In this document: piece after piece, positions 8,973 to 17,512 of the stretch
Layout: each line of letters starts with the position of its first letter
Numbering within the stretch: position 1 is the first letter of the stretch
Translations under genes and position numbers: made by a program
Assembly (NCBI RefSeq): GCF_016907455.1
Contig: NZ_JAFBCB010000001.1
Location: forward strand, 1,674,001 to 1,738,000
Length of the DNA: 64,000 nucleotides
Reading direction: 5' to 3'
Origin: Brachybacterium muris
Lineage (GTDB): Bacteria > Actinomycetota > Actinomycetes > Actinomycetales > Dermabacteraceae
The notes under the pieces: generated by a model
Told to the model about the DNA's origin: nothing
What the model saw: the letters and a program-made list of their open reading frames with translations, nothing else
Database searches by the model: none

Positions 8973-10091
8973 TCAGCGGTCGCGGCCCTGGCGGATGTCG
9001 CGCAGGGCGCGCTTGATCTTGCGGGGGGCCACGCCCCGCTCCCCCAGGTCGTTCGCGGTCCACTCTCCGCCCCCACCGCCGAAGCCCTCGTTGTCGGGGT
9101 GGGCGATCTCCTCGGCGTCCCGGGATCCGGGGGCGGGGCGCGTCACCCGGGTCAGGGCGGTGACGCCGTGGGCGGTGCGACGGGCGGTGATCAGGAAGCC
9201 GGTGTGGGCGTTCATTCGGTGCTCGGGTCGCACGGCGAGACCTTCGAGGTGCCAGGGCCGCACGAACGACTCCCAGGCGTGGGGCTCGGTGAACTGGCCG
9301 TGGTCGCGCAGCGCCTCCGCGGTGCGGGACAGCTGGGTGACGGTGGCGACGTACGCGAGGAACACGCCGCCGGAGACCAGTGCCAGCGCCGCGGCGTCCA
9401 CGCACTCCCAGGGCGCCAGCATGTCCAGCACCACGCGGTCGGCGGCCGGCCCCTCGGTGGCGAGCTCCAGGGCCACGTCCTGGAAGTCACCGATCGACAG
9501 TGTCCACGCGGGGTGCTCGGCCCCGAAGTAGGTCTCCACGTTCTCCCGGGCGACGGTCGCGAAGTCCTCCCGGCGCTCGATGGAATGGACGCTGCCGCTC
9601 TCGCCCACGGCGCGCAGCAGCGCGGTGGTGAGGCCACCGGAGCCGACCCCGGCCTCGAGCACCCGGGCCCCGGGGAAGATGTCGGCCCACATCAGGATCT
9701 GTGCTGAGTCCTTGGGGTAGATGATCGCGGCGCCGCGCGGCATGGACAGCATGTAGTCGGCGTACAGCGGCCGCAGCGCCTGGTAGGCGTTCCCGGCGGT
9801 ATCGGTGATGACGGTGCCGTCCTCGGCGCCGATCAGGTCGTCGTGCTGGAGCACACCGCGGTGGGTGTGGAACTGGCCGGCGGTCTTCAGCGTGATGGTG
9901 TGCAGGCGCCCGCGGGAGTCGGAGAGCTGCACCTTGTCGCCCACGTCGAAGGGCCCGGTGCGGTCCAGGCCCCGACCCCGCTCACGGGCCTCCTGGTGCT
10001 CCCCGGGGGCGGGGGCGCCCGCGGGGCTGGTCGCGCTCTCGGGCGCGGTGTCGCCGGCGGGGGCGGGGGGCTGCGGAGGTGTGGAGGTCAT
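8973..10091 (-). CDS. trmI: tRNA (adenine-N1-)-methyltransferase TrmI
   Basis: SAM-dependent methyltransferase making m1A58 in tRNA. Conserved parts include GAQ-like [16 protein letters not shown] in the N-terminal domain, [20 protein letters not shown], the YPKDSAQI segment and the SAM motif [17 protein letters not shown] proline/alanine-rich N-terminal extension of about 40 residues precedes the domain. The ATG at 10091 is preferred because TATGCT lies 7 nt upstream, a leaderless arrangement; an ATG at 10103 overlaps that box. It sits 16 nt upstream of the ARC gene start, the usual trmI-arc neighbourhood in actinobacteria. Confidence 0.92.
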   Translation of the reverse strand: MTSTPPQPPAPAGDTAPESATSPAGAPAPGEHQEARERGRGLDRTGPFDVGDKVQLSDSRGRLHTITLKTAGQFHTHRGVLQHDDLIGAEDGTVITDTAGNAYQALRPLYADYMLSMPRGAAIIYPKDSAQILMWADIFPGARVLEAGVGSGGLTTALLRAVGESGSVHSIERREDFATVARENVETYFGAEHPAWTLSIGDFQDVALELATEGPAADRVVLDMLAPWECVDAAALALVSGGVFLAYVATVTQLSRTAEALRDHGQFTEPHAWESFVRPWHLEGLAVRPEHRMNAHTGFLITARRTAHGVTALTRVTRPAPGSRDAEEIAHPDNEGFGGGGGEWTANDLGERGVAPRKIKRALRDIRQGRDR

Positions 10092-10098
10092 GCGTTCC

Positions 10099-10104
10099 AG
10101 CATA
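10099..10104 (-). promoter_or_regulatory. -10 box of trmI (leaderless)
   Basis: TATGCT on the minus strand, 7 nt before the ATG at 10091, so transcription would start at or beside the start codon. The box fits the actinobacterial TANNNT pattern. Confidence 0.55.
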
Positions 10105-10135
10105 GGTCCGAAGCCCTGGCCGGGGCCGAACGTGC

Positions 10136-11278
10136 TCAGCGTCCTCGCAGGACAGCGTTGACGTCTGCGCTCTTGATCACGCCGACGACGGCCCCGGTCT
10201 GCTCGCGCACGAGATACAGCGGGTGGGGCCGTGCCAGCATCGCGGTGACCATCTGGCTCCCGTTCAGCCCGGCGGCGAGCTCACCCACCTCCCCCAGGGG
10301 TGCGGCGACAGCACTCACGGGAACGTTGCCGCGCTGCCCGGCGGGCACCGAGGCCACGGCCGACGGGTCGATCCGGTACACGCGCAACGGCGGTCCCTGC
10401 TCGAGCACCACCACCGCCTCGAGGTCCGGCGTCGAACCTGGCTGGGCCCGTTCCCGCAGCCCGTCCAACAGCCTGTCCAGGGGCAGGTCCGCCGGGACCG
10501 CCACGACGGGGCGGGCCAGCTTGCGGGCATCGAGGTGCTGGATGCGGTGCTCCAGGTTCGCGGCCTCCAGGGCGCGCGAGGCCCCCTGCCACAGCATGCC
10601 GGCGATCAGCAGCGCCCACACCAGGGTGAGCATCGACCCGGTGCCCACACTGTCCCGGCCCCACATCCGCCACAGCGGCCAGATCACCACGGCCACCGCG
10701 ATCGCGCGACCCAGCCAGGCCGTGATCCGGGTACCGGTGATGCGGCTGCGCAGCACGGTGCCCAGCAGGGACTCCAGGGCCCGTCCGCCGTCCATCGGGA
10801 GCCCGGGCAACAGGTTGAACACAGCCAGCGCCACGTTCAGCCAGGCCGAGTACCCCCAGAACAGGGCGGCCACGGAGGTCCCGTCGTCCGTGCGGGTGAG
10901 GGTGGCAAGTCCCGTGCACAGCGCCGCCAGCAGCAGGTTGCTCGCGGGACCGGCCAGGGAGATCACCATCGAGGGCACACCGCCCATGCGCTCGGCGCGG
11001 TACTGGGTGTGCCCGCCCCACAGGGTCAGGGCGATGTGGTCCACGGTGGCGCCGAACAGCCGGGCCGTGAGCGCGTGGGCGAGCTCGTGGACCAGCACCG
11101 AGACGATCATGAACAGGGCGATGCCCAGGGACACCACGATCGCGCCGCCGGGGCCGACGGCGCCGCTGAGCGAGATCACCGGGTGGACGACGACGGCGAG
11201 GATCAGCAGGGTCGCCAGCGTGCCGCCGCTGATGCGGATCGGCGGCAGCGAGCCGAGGCGCAGCGGGGGGATCTTCAC
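10136..11278 (-). CDS. Site-2 protease family (M50) membrane metalloprotease with C-terminal CBS-like region
   Basis: Intramembrane zinc protease of 380 residues. The zinc-binding HELAH motif is at residues 64-68 within a hydrophobic helix, and the second conserved motif NLLPGLPMDGGR with its Asp ligand is present. About six hydrophobic segments precede a soluble C-terminal third that ends HPLYLVREQTGAVVGVIKSA, resembling one CBS repeat. GTG start. It ends 44 nt before trmI starts and diverges from the PAC2 gene. The substrate is unknown; proteins of this layout are often found near trmI-arc in actinobacteria. Confidence 0.88.
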   Translation of the reverse strand: MKIPPLRLGSLPPIRISGGTLATLLILAVVVHPVISLSGAVGPGGAIVVSLGIALFMIVSVLVHELAHALTARLFGATVDHIALTLWGGHTQYRAERMGGVPSMVISLAGPASNLLLAALCTGLATLTRTDDGTSVAALFWGYSAWLNVALAVFNLLPGLPMDGGRALESLLGTVLRSRITGTRITAWLGRAIAVAVVIWPLWRMWGRDSVGTGSMLTLVWALLIAGMLWQGASRALEAANLEHRIQHLDARKLARPVVAVPADLPLDRLLDGLRERAQPGSTPDLEAVVVLEQGPPLRVYRIDPSAVASVPAGQRGNVPVSAVAAPLGEVGELAAGLNGSQMVTAMLARPHPLYLVREQTGAVVGVIKSADVNAVLRGR

Positions 11279-11300
11279 AGGCCCGACGATAGCCGGTGCC

Positions 11301-11306
11301 TATGAT
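11301..11306 (+). promoter_or_regulatory. -10 box of PAC2 gene (leaderless)
   Basis: TATGAT, 6 nt before the ATG at 11313, leaving no room for a ribosome-binding site. It indicates a leaderless transcript. Confidence 0.6.
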
Positions 11307-11312
11307 GGATCG

Positions 11313-12122
11313 ATGAGTCGTATCGCGATCACCGCTTTCAGCGGCTGGAACGACGCGGGCGAGGCGGCCAGCGGTGCCATCGAGCACCTGCTGAGCGTGT
11401 GGCCCTCCCGCCTGGCCGGGGCCGTGGACGCCGAGGAGTTCATCGACTTCCAGGTCAACCGCCCCGAGCTGCGCACCACCGAGGAGGGGCTCCGCACCCT
11501 GGACTGGCCGGACACCGAGCTGCGGATCGTGCAGCCGCCCCGCGGGCCCGAGATCGTCACCGTGCTGGGACCGGAGCCGAGCCTGCGCTGGAAGCGCTTC
11601 TGCGATGAGGTGCTGGAGCAGATGCAGCTGCTGGACGTCAGCTCCGTGATCTCCCTGGGCGCCCTACTGGCCGATTCCCCCCATTCCCGTCCCCTGCCGG
11701 TGAGCTGCCGGGTGGAGCCCGGCGCCGCGGAGAAGGTGGACGACGAGGACCTGTACGAGGGCCCCGTGGGGGTGCCGACGGTGCTGGCCCGCCGCACCAC
11801 CAGTGCGGGGCTGCGCACCACCAGCATCTGGGTGCAGGTGCCGCACTACGTCGCCCAGACCCCGTCCCCCAAGGCGGTGCTGGGCCTGATCCGCGAGCTG
11901 CAGGACCGGATCACCGCGCCCATCCCCCTGGACGAGCTGGAGGAGGACGCCGCGGCCTGGGAGCGCGGGGTGGACGAGCTGGCCCGCACCGACGAGGAGG
12001 TGGCCGACTACGTGCGGCGCCTGGAGCGGGCACAGGACGCGGCGGGACTGCCCGAGGCCAGCGGCGACGCGATCGCCCGTGAGTTCGAGCAGTTCCTGCG
12101 CCGGCGCCGCGATACGGACTGA
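11313..12122 (+). CDS. PAC2 family protein
   Basis: 269 residues. The N-terminus MSRIAITAFSGWNDAGEAAS and the interior segments VSSVISLGALLADSPHSRP and TSIWVQVPHYVAQTPSPKA are typical of the actinobacterial PAC2 family, named for similarity to eukaryotic proteasome assembly chaperone 2. The bacterial function is not established. The C-terminal third is acidic and probably helical. It is transcribed divergently from the M50 protease and sits 1.2 kb from the pupylation genes, in a genome region lacking 20S subunits. So if the name implied proteasome assembly here, the partner would be missing from this locus. Confidence 0.9.
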   Translation: MSRIAITAFSGWNDAGEAASGAIEHLLSVWPSRLAGAVDAEEFIDFQVNRPELRTTEEGLRTLDWPDTELRIVQPPRGPEIVTVLGPEPSLRWKRFCDEVLEQMQLLDVSSVISLGALLADSPHSRPLPVSCRVEPGAAEKVDDEDLYEGPVGVPTVLARRTTSAGLRTTSIWVQVPHYVAQTPSPKAVLGLIRELQDRITAPIPLDELEEDAAAWERGVDELARTDEEVADYVRRLERAQDAAGLPEASGDAIAREFEQFLRRRRDTD

Positions 12123-12150
12123 TCCGGCGTCCTGCCGTACCGGAGGGCTG

Positions 12151-13431
12151 TCAGTCCTCCAGCGACAGCCCGAACAGGGCATCCACCGCCGCCGCCACGT
12201 CACCGGGCGCATCGGCGCGCGATGCCTCGTCCGCTGATGGCGCATCGGCTGTGCTTGCCGCCGACGAGTCGGCCGCCCAGGCGTCGAGCACGGTGAGGGC
12301 GGTGGGGGTGTCGAGGTCGCCGCGCAGTGCACGGCGCAGTGCCTCGACCGTGCTGGGGGACGAGCCGCCGCGGCGCGCGGCCGCACGGTAGGCGGCCAGG
12401 CGCGAGGTGGCCCGCTCCATCTCCTGGCCGGTCCACTCCCAGTCGGCGCGGTAGTGGTGGGCCATCAGCACCAGGCGGATCACCATCGGGTCGATGCCGT
12501 CGGCCACCAGGCGGTGCACGAACACCAGGTTCCCCAGGGACTTGCTCATCTTCTCGCCCTCGTAGGCGACCATCCCGGTGTGCGGGTAGAGCGAGGCGAA
12601 GCCGTGGCCGAGCGCCACCGCGTGGGCGGCGGAGAGGTCGTGGTGGGGGAAGATCAGGTCGCTGCCGCCGGTCTGCACGTCGAACGGCAGCCCCAGGCCG
12701 TGCTCGGCGACGCACACGCACTCCACGTGCCATCCGGGCCGGCCCACGCCCAGCTCACCGGCGTCCCAGGACGGCTCGCCCTCGCGGGCTGCACGCCACA
12801 GCAGCGGGTCCAGGGGGTCGCGCTTGCCGGGACGATCGGGGTCCCCGCCGCGGTCTGCGTAGACGGCCATCATCTGCTGACGGCTCCAGCCGGAGACGTC
12901 CCCCAGGGCGCCGTCGATCGAGAGGTCCAGGTACCAGTCCGGACCGGCCGCCTGCCCCTCGGGGTTCTCCAGTGCGTACGCCCGCCCCCGACGTTGCAGG
13001 GATTGCACGGCGGCGATGATCGAGTCCATCGACTCACTCACCGAGAGGTAGGTCTCCGGGGCGATGATCCGCAGCGCCTCCATGTCCGAGGTGAACAGCT
13101 CGGTCTGCTCACGGGCGAGGTCCTGCCAGTCCACCCCGTCGCGCTCGGCTCGCTCCAGCAGCGGATCGTCGACGTCGGTGATGTTCTGCGCGACATCCAC
13201 CTGCCAGCCGACGTCGAGTGCGGCGCGACGCATGAGGTCCGCGGCGTGGTACGTGGCGGCGTGGCCCATGTGCGTGGAGTCGTACGGGGTGATGCCGCAG
13301 ACGTACAGCCGGGCATGGCCGGGGGTGATCGGCACCAGGGGCGTCACGCGCCCCGTGCGGGTGTCGTGCAGGCGCGGCGGGATGCCGGAGCCGGGCAGGG
13401 GCGTGATAGCCGGTGAGGTCCAGGAAGGCAC
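12151..13431 (-). CDS. mshC: L-cysteine:1D-myo-inositol 2-amino-2-deoxy-alpha-D-glucopyranoside ligase MshC
   Basis: Adds Cys to GlcN-Ins in mycothiol biosynthesis. It is a CysRS paralogue: LYVCGITPYDSTHMGHAATY holds the zinc Cys and a HIGH-like motif, HVECV supplies another zinc ligand, GGSDLIFPHHDLS is family-typical and KMSKSLGN is the ATP loop. The short form without a tRNA anticodon-binding domain (426 residues), together with the SWTSPAITPLPG N-terminus, separates MshC from CysS. The start is GTG at 13431, with TATGAT 6 nt upstream (leaderless). The C-terminus carries an Ala/Asp/Ser-rich stretch. Its presence marks an actinobacterial thiol system. Confidence 0.95.
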   Translation of the reverse strand: MPSWTSPAITPLPGSGIPPRLHDTRTGRVTPLVPITPGHARLYVCGITPYDSTHMGHAATYHAADLMRRAALDVGWQVDVAQNITDVDDPLLERAERDGVDWQDLAREQTELFTSDMEALRIIAPETYLSVSESMDSIIAAVQSLQRRGRAYALENPEGQAAGPDWYLDLSIDGALGDVSGWSRQQMMAVYADRGGDPDRPGKRDPLDPLLWRAAREGEPSWDAGELGVGRPGWHVECVCVAEHGLGLPFDVQTGGSDLIFPHHDLSAAHAVALGHGFASLYPHTGMVAYEGEKMSKSLGNLVFVHRLVADGIDPMVIRLVLMAHHYRADWEWTGQEMERATSRLAAYRAAARRGGSSPSTVEALRRALRGDLDTPTALTVLDAWAADSSAASTADAPSADEASRADAPGDVAAAVDALFGLSLED

Positions 13432-13437
13432 CTGACG

Positions 13438-13443
13438 ATCATA
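13438..13443 (-). promoter_or_regulatory. -10 box of mshC (leaderless)
   Basis: TATGAT on the minus strand, 6 nt before the GTG at 13431. Confidence 0.6.
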
Positions 13444-13465
13444 CGGACCCGGGGTGGGAGCTGGT

Positions 13466-14338
13466 TCAGCCTCCGGCGAGGGGGTCGATCACACCGGTGA
13501 TCAGCAGCACCAGCAGCAGCACGCCCGCGACCACGCGGTAGAGCACGAAGGGCATGTAGGAGCGGTTCTCGATCAGGCGCATGAACCACACGATCACCAC
13601 GTAGCCCACGGCGAAGGAGACCAGTGTGGCCACCGCGATGGCCAGCAGGGACGGCTCCCCCGCGGCAGCAGCGGCGGCGCGGCCGTCCGCTGTGAGCAGC
13701 ACCGGGACCTCCTGCGCGGCCTTGTAGAACCCGGAGGCGAACACCGCCGGGACCGCCAGCAGGAAGGCGTAGCGCGCGGCGGCCTGTCGGGTGTAGCCCA
13801 TCAGCAGGCCCGCGGTGATGGTGCCGCCGGAGCGGGACACCCCGGGGATCAGTGCGAGGGCCTGTGCCAGGCCGAACAGGATGCCGTCCCGCACCGTGAG
13901 GTCCTTCAGCTCCTTGCGCTGCGGGGCGATGCGGTCGGCCACGCCCAGCAAGATGCCGAAGAGGATCAGCATGGTGGCAGTGATGTAGAGGTTGCGCAGT
14001 CCGTGGTCGATCTGGTCCTCGAACAGCAGGCCCAGCACGCCGATCGGGATGGAGCCGATGATCACCATCCACCCCATGCGCACGTCCGGGTCGGAGTGCG
14101 GGATCTTCCCCGCGACGGCCTGGAACCATTTGCCGATGATGCGGGTGATGTCGTTCCAGAAGTAGATCAGGACCGCGGTCTCGGTGCCGAGCTGCACGAT
14201 CGCGGTGAAAGCCGCGCCGGGCTCCTGACCGGGTTCGAGCAGCTCCCCGACCACGCGCAGGTGAGCGCTGGAGGAGATGGGGAGGAACTCTGTCAGGCCC
14301 TGCACGATGCCCAGGATGATCGCTTCGATGAAGGACAC
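13466..14338 (-). CDS. uppP: Undecaprenyl-diphosphatase UppP (BacA family)
   Basis: Integral membrane phosphatase that recycles the C55-PP carrier for cell-wall synthesis. It is 290 residues with about eight hydrophobic segments. Signature motifs are [13 protein letters not shown] near the N-terminus and [16 protein letters not shown] in the middle. The start is the GTG at 14338, read as SFIEAIILG, because AAGGAG lies 8 nt upstream; the frame is open further upstream without support. It ends about 35 nt before the mshC start, in the same orientation, an arrangement common in Micrococcales. Confidence 0.95.
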   Translation of the reverse strand: MSFIEAIILGIVQGLTEFLPISSSAHLRVVGELLEPGQEPGAAFTAIVQLGTETAVLIYFWNDITRIIGKWFQAVAGKIPHSDPDVRMGWMVIIGSIPIGVLGLLFEDQIDHGLRNLYITATMLILFGILLGVADRIAPQRKELKDLTVRDGILFGLAQALALIPGVSRSGGTITAGLLMGYTRQAAARYAFLLAVPAVFASGFYKAAQEVPVLLTADGRAAAAAAGEPSLLAIAVATLVSFAVGYVVIVWFMRLIENRSYMPFVLYRVVAGVLLLVLLITGVIDPLAGG

Positions 14339-14418
14339 CGGCACTGCTCCTTGCGGTGATCGCACCGATGGTGCGGGTCGGGACGGACGGGGGCACGGAT
14401 GCCCCACCCCGAAACAGT

Positions 14419-14451
14419 ACGCGGCGCCCGGCCGCTGACCGGGCGCCGCGT
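14419..14451 (-). terminator. Hairpin terminator after the acidic protein gene
   Basis: GCGGCGCCCGG (14421-14431) pairs with CCGGGCGCCGC (14439-14449), extended by two outer pairs, around a 7-nt loop. It lies between the stop at 14521 and the uppP start. No clear T-run. Confidence 0.55.
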
Positions 14452-14520
14452 CGAGGTGCCACGTGAAAATGCGACGCAGATCCCGTGAAGGGATCAGCCT
14501 CGCGGGGCGATGCTCAGGCG

Positions 14521-14928
14521 TCAGCCCCGGGAGGGGGCGTCGTCATCGTCGTCAAAGTTGTCGTCATCGTCCTCGTCGTCGTAGTCGTCGTCCTCGTCAT
14601 CGTCGTCGTAGTCGTCGTCATCGTCATCGTCGTCATCATCGTCGTCGAAGTCGTCATCGTCGTCCTCATCATCGAGGTCATCGAGGTCATCGAGGTCATC
14701 GAGGTCGTCGTCGTCGAAGTCGTCGTCGCCGTCGAACACCACCAGCGGCGTGGCCACGTCATAGGCGTCGAAGAGGGCGTCGTCGTAGGTGTCGAAGGCG
14801 GTGCTCAGCTGCTCGGTGGCTGCCTCGAGCGAGGGATCGTCGTCACCGCGTGAGGCGGCTGCGGCCTCGTAGTGACGTTCCAGGGCGGCGATCAGCGCGG
14901 CAAGAGCGGAGCGAGGATCCGTGTTCAT
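14521..14928 (-). CDS. Small hyperacidic protein with poly-aspartate C-terminus (function unknown)
   Basis: 135 residues. The first ~70 form a likely helical domain starting [20 protein letters not shown] and ending [19 protein letters not shown]. The rest is nearly all Asp, with a few Leu, Glu, Phe, Tyr and Asn residues, encoded by GAC/GAT runs with an in-phase 9-nt repeat (14682-14711) giving Asp-Asp-Leu steps. The start at 14928 is supported by TACGGT 6 nt upstream; an upstream ATG at 14976 would overlap the divergent promoter region. Similar small acidic proteins occur in Micrococcales and are sometimes labelled primase or primosomal without proof. It is divergent from the DUF5703 gene. 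Confidence 0.75.
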   Translation of the reverse strand: MNTDPRSALAALIAALERHYEAAAASRGDDDPSLEAATEQLSTAFDTYDDALFDAYDVATPLVVFDGDDDFDDDDLDDLDDLDDLDDEDDDDDFDDDDDDDDDDDDYDDDDEDDDYDDEDDDDNFDDDDDAPSRG

Positions 14929-14934
14929 GGTTGG

Positions 14935-14940
14935 ACCGTA
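14935..14940 (-). promoter_or_regulatory. -10 box of acidic protein gene (leaderless)
   Basis: TACGGT on the minus strand, 6 nt before the ATG at 14928. Confidence 0.5.
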
Positions 14941-14998
14941 CCCCGTCCGGGGGCAGAATGGACAGTCATCGGTCACTCGTCATGCAGGGAGGGAACAC

Positions 14999-15295
14999 GT
15001 GCCCAGAGGTCAGCAGCCGCCGCTCAGCAAGGTGATCCATGTGCACGATCCTCGTGGCGAGCGGGACCTGCCGCTGGAGAAGGGGCGCCGCCCCGAGGAC
15101 TACGAGTTCCGCATCATCACCATGCCGCGCCGCGCCTCCATCGGGACCGTGCGCGCCGCCCTCACCGAGGAGGCGGAGTACGGGCGCTGGGAACTGGCCC
15201 GTACCCGGATCTACATGGGCGGCGAGAAGAAGGTGTGGATGCGCCGTCGGATCATCCGGGTGCAGTCCACGCTGATCACTGCTGCGGGTCACTGA
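14999..15295 (+). CDS. DUF5703 family protein
   Basis: 98 residues, basic, with DYEFRIITMPRRASIGTVRA and a C-terminal GGEKKVWMRRRIIR stretch, matching a small conserved actinobacterial family of unknown function. The GTG at 14999 is chosen for GGGAGGG 5 nt upstream. It is divergent from the poly-Asp gene; the pairing of a very basic and a very acidic small protein on either side of one short intergenic region is notable, but no interaction is known. Confidence 0.8.
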   Translation: MPRGQQPPLSKVIHVHDPRGERDLPLEKGRRPEDYEFRIITMPRRASIGTVRAALTEEAEYGRWELARTRIYMGGEKKVWMRRRIIRVQSTLITAAGH

Positions 15296-15411
15296 CCCCC
15301 TCGCACTTCTCTCCCCCGATCTCCCCCGATGCCGGCTCCCCCTCGCGCAGCGCCGTCCACAAGAGCGGCTGCTCCCCTGCGCCTGAGGTCCCGTTCTGCT
15401 GGGATGAGGGG

Positions 15412-15927
15412 ATGAGCGAGCTGCTTCCGGAGGTCCCCACCGCCGCCCTGGTGGTGCTGGTGGTCGTGTACCTGCCACCGGCAGTGGTGCTCTCCCGCAT
15501 CGACGTCCTCCAGCATCGCTTGCCCAATGCGTGGGTGGGAGGGATGACGCTCGCCGTGGCCGCCGCACTGCTGCTCGCGTCGGCCCTGGAGCCTGCTCTG
15601 CGCTCATCGCTGAGGGGAGCCGCCGTGATCGCCGTGGTGCTGGGGGCCGGTGCGGTGCTGGTGGCGCTGATCGCCCCTCCGCTGATCGGGATGGGGGATG
15701 CGAAGGCGCTCCCGGTGGTGGTGCTGATGTCGACCGTGATGGGCGGGGAGGTGCTGATCGGTGCGCTGCTGGGCATCGCCCTGCTGGGCGGCGCGGTGGG
15801 AGCAGTGGTGCTGGCAGTGACCCGGCGGGCGGGTCAGCGCTTCCCCTTCGGTCCGGTGCTACTGGCGGGCCCCTTCCTCGGGCTGCTGCTCGCGCCGCTC
15901 GTGGCCGGGGCCCTGGGCAACGCCTGA
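15412..15927 (+). CDS. A24-type prepilin peptidase-like membrane protein (short form)
   Basis: 171 residues with about five hydrophobic segments. IGMGDAKALP matches the GxGD motif of aspartic prepilin peptidases, and an Asp also appears in SRIDVLQHRLPN near the N-terminus, where the first catalytic Asp is expected. The N-terminal methylase domain and its zinc cysteines are absent, as in TadV/CpaA-like enzymes. No pilin or Tad genes are adjacent, so the substrate is unknown. Start ATG at 15412 with GATGAGGG just upstream. Confidence 0.75.
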   Translation: MSELLPEVPTAALVVLVVVYLPPAVVLSRIDVLQHRLPNAWVGGMTLAVAAALLLASALEPALRSSLRGAAVIAVVLGAGAVLVALIAPPLIGMGDAKALPVVVLMSTVMGGEVLIGALLGIALLGGAVGAVVLAVTRRAGQRFPFGPVLLAGPFLGLLLAPLVAGALGNA

Positions 15928-15937
15928 GGGGCTGGGC

Positions 15938-16798
15938 TCACCCTGTCGGCAGCCCACGCTGCCTGGCCGCCTCGTACAGGCCGATGGAACCGGCGATGGC
16001 GGCATTGAGGGAGCTCGCGCTGCCGCTCATGGGGATCTCGGCGAGCAGATCGCAGGCCTCCCTCCATCCGCTGCTGAGGCCCACGGTCTCGTTGCCGACC
16101 ACCAGCACGGTGGGCCCGGTCAGATCGGTGTGGGCCAACTGGTGGCCCCTCGCCTCCTCCAGGCCGACCACCTGCCAGTTCTCCCCTGTTTCGCGGCGCC
16201 GCCCCACCCAGTCCATCAGGTCCCGGTGGGAGTCCCGGCGCACCACGGGGATCGCGAACACGGAACCCGTGCTGGCACGGATCGCCGCCGGGTCCCACGC
16301 ATCGGCACTGCGCCCGGTGATCACCAGTGCGTCGCCTCCCAGCGCATCGACGGTGCGGGCGAGTGATCCGATGTTGCCCGGGGAGCCGGGGCGGTCGAAG
16401 GCCACCACCAGCGTGGGTCGCGATGCACCATCGACGCGGCCGTGGTCCAGTCGATCCAGGTCATCGGAGGGGACGGCTACCAGGGCCAGCAGTTCGGGGG
16501 CACCGTCATCGCGTTGACCGAGCTCGGCCATCAGCTCGGGTGCCACGACCACCACCGGGGCCGGTGGCTCGGCCAGCAGTTCCCTGGCCCACTGGGACGG
16601 GTTCTCACGACCGTCGCTGAGCAGGGCCCGGATCTCGTGCTCGTGGGTGATGGCCTGGGTGATGGGCCGCACGCCGTGGATGATCATCTCCCCGGTGCGG
16701 GTGCGCTTGGTGCGGTTGGTCAGCAGTGCCTGCCACTGCTGGAACAGGGCGTTGCGGCGCTCGAGACGGGCCGGCAGGGCGGGTCGGCCGCGGTTCAT
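15938..16798 (-). CDS. SpoU/TrmH-family RNA 2'-O-methyltransferase
   Basis: 286 residues. SPOUT-class methyltransferase: the SAM knot is represented by LVVAFDRPGSPGNIGSLART, VLVVGNETVGLSSGW and IPMSGSASSLNAAIAGSIGLYE. An N-terminal substrate-binding extension with RTGEMIIHGVRPI resembles rRNA methyltransferases. The ATG at 16798 overlaps the upstream gene's stop (ATGA), so the two SPOUT genes are coupled. The target nucleotide cannot be read from sequence. Confidence 0.85.
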   Translation of the reverse strand: MNRGRPALPARLERRNALFQQWQALLTNRTKRTRTGEMIIHGVRPITQAITHEHEIRALLSDGRENPSQWARELLAEPPAPVVVVAPELMAELGQRDDGAPELLALVAVPSDDLDRLDHGRVDGASRPTLVVAFDRPGSPGNIGSLARTVDALGGDALVITGRSADAWDPAAIRASTGSVFAIPVVRRDSHRDLMDWVGRRRETGENWQVVGLEEARGHQLAHTDLTGPTVLVVGNETVGLSSGWREACDLLAEIPMSGSASSLNAAIAGSIGLYEAARQRGLPTG

Positions 16799-17271
16799 GC
16801 GCCGGCCCCGTCGTAGCCCAGTTGTCGCCACGCCTCGTACACCGCGATGGACGCTGCGTTGGCGAGGTTCAGGGAGCGTCGTGCAGGGAGCATCGGGATG
16901 CGCACCCGCTCGGTGACGCGCTCATGCTCCAGGGCGTACTCGGGCAGGCCGGTGGGTTCGGTGCCGAACAGCAGCACGTCGTCGCGGCGGTACTGGATGC
17001 TCTCGAAGGTGACGTCCGTGTGTGAGGTGAAGGCGAACACCCGTGAACCTGCGACACAGCAGAGGGCGGTATCCAGATCGGGGTGGATCCGGACATCGGC
17101 CAGGTCGTGGTAGTCCAGTCCCGCTCGCCGCAGCTTCGAGTCCTCGAAGTCGAAGCCCAGGGGTTCGATCAGGTGGAGCTGTGCGCCGGTGACCGCCGCC
17201 AGACGGATCGCATTGCCGGTGTTGCCGGCGATCACCGGTTCGTGGAGGAAGACGTGGACCATGGGGCTCAT
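16795..17271 (-). CDS. trmL: tRNA (cytidine/uridine-34-2'-O)-methyltransferase, TrmL-like
   Basis: 158 residues, the short SPOUT form. It starts HVFLHEPVIAGNTGNAIRLA and contains IEPLGFDFEDSKLRRAGLDY, FGTEPTGLPE and the knot IPMLPARRSLNLANAASIAV. It probably methylates the wobble position of tRNA-Leu; a tRNA-Leu gene lies just upstream in the same orientation, though that adjacency may be chance. The start is ATG 17271 or, three codons on, ATG 17262; there is no strong ribosome site for either. Confidence 0.88.
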   Translation of the reverse strand: MSPMVHVFLHEPVIAGNTGNAIRLAAVTGAQLHLIEPLGFDFEDSKLRRAGLDYHDLADVRIHPDLDTALCCVAGSRVFAFTSHTDVTFESIQYRRDDVLLFGTEPTGLPEYALEHERVTERVRIPMLPARRSLNLANAASIAVYEAWRQLGYDGAGA

Positions 17272-17275
17272 TAAC

Positions 17276-17316
17276 CCACGAAGGGCCCCGGTCGATGAAA
17301 CCGGGGCCCTTCGTGG
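17276..17316 (-). terminator. 17-bp perfect hairpin after tRNA-Leu
   Basis: CCACGAAGGGCCCCGGT (17276-17292) pairs exactly with 17300-17316 around the loop CGATGAA. It sits 7 nt beyond the mature 3' end of tRNA-Leu on the minus strand and before the trmL start, so it most likely terminates the tRNA transcript. Confidence 0.7.
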
Positions 17317-17323
17317 TGATGAG

Positions 17324-17409
17324 TGTCCGAGAGGGGACTTGAACCCCTACGCCCTAATACGGGCACTAGCACCTCAAGCTAGCGCGTCTACCAATTCCGC
17401 CACCCGGAC
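17324..17409 (-). tRNA. tRNA-Leu (anticodon GAG)
   Basis: An 86-nt cloverleaf on the minus strand. The acceptor arm GTCCGGG/CTCGGAC is followed by discriminator A. The D-arm contains GGTAGACGC, the anticodon stem-loop is CTAGC-TTGAGGT-GCTAG with GAG at positions 34-36, there is a long variable arm typical of Leu, and the T-loop is GGTTCAAGTCC. CCA is not encoded. Confidence 0.96.
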
Positions 17410-17512
17410 AGGTGGCCGCACCTGCGACTCGGAAACTCTAGCACGCACGGGGCGCCCCTCCCCCGCTCCCGTGGGTGCTGCCAGCGCGTTCGTGGCGACC
17501 ATCACGCCTTCG

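Noticed and set aside
14540..14720. Tandem trinucleotide/nonanucleotide repeats that could suggest a CRISPR-like array
   Set aside because: Repeats are codon-phased GAC/GAT units inside a coding frame, with no spacers and no cas genes.
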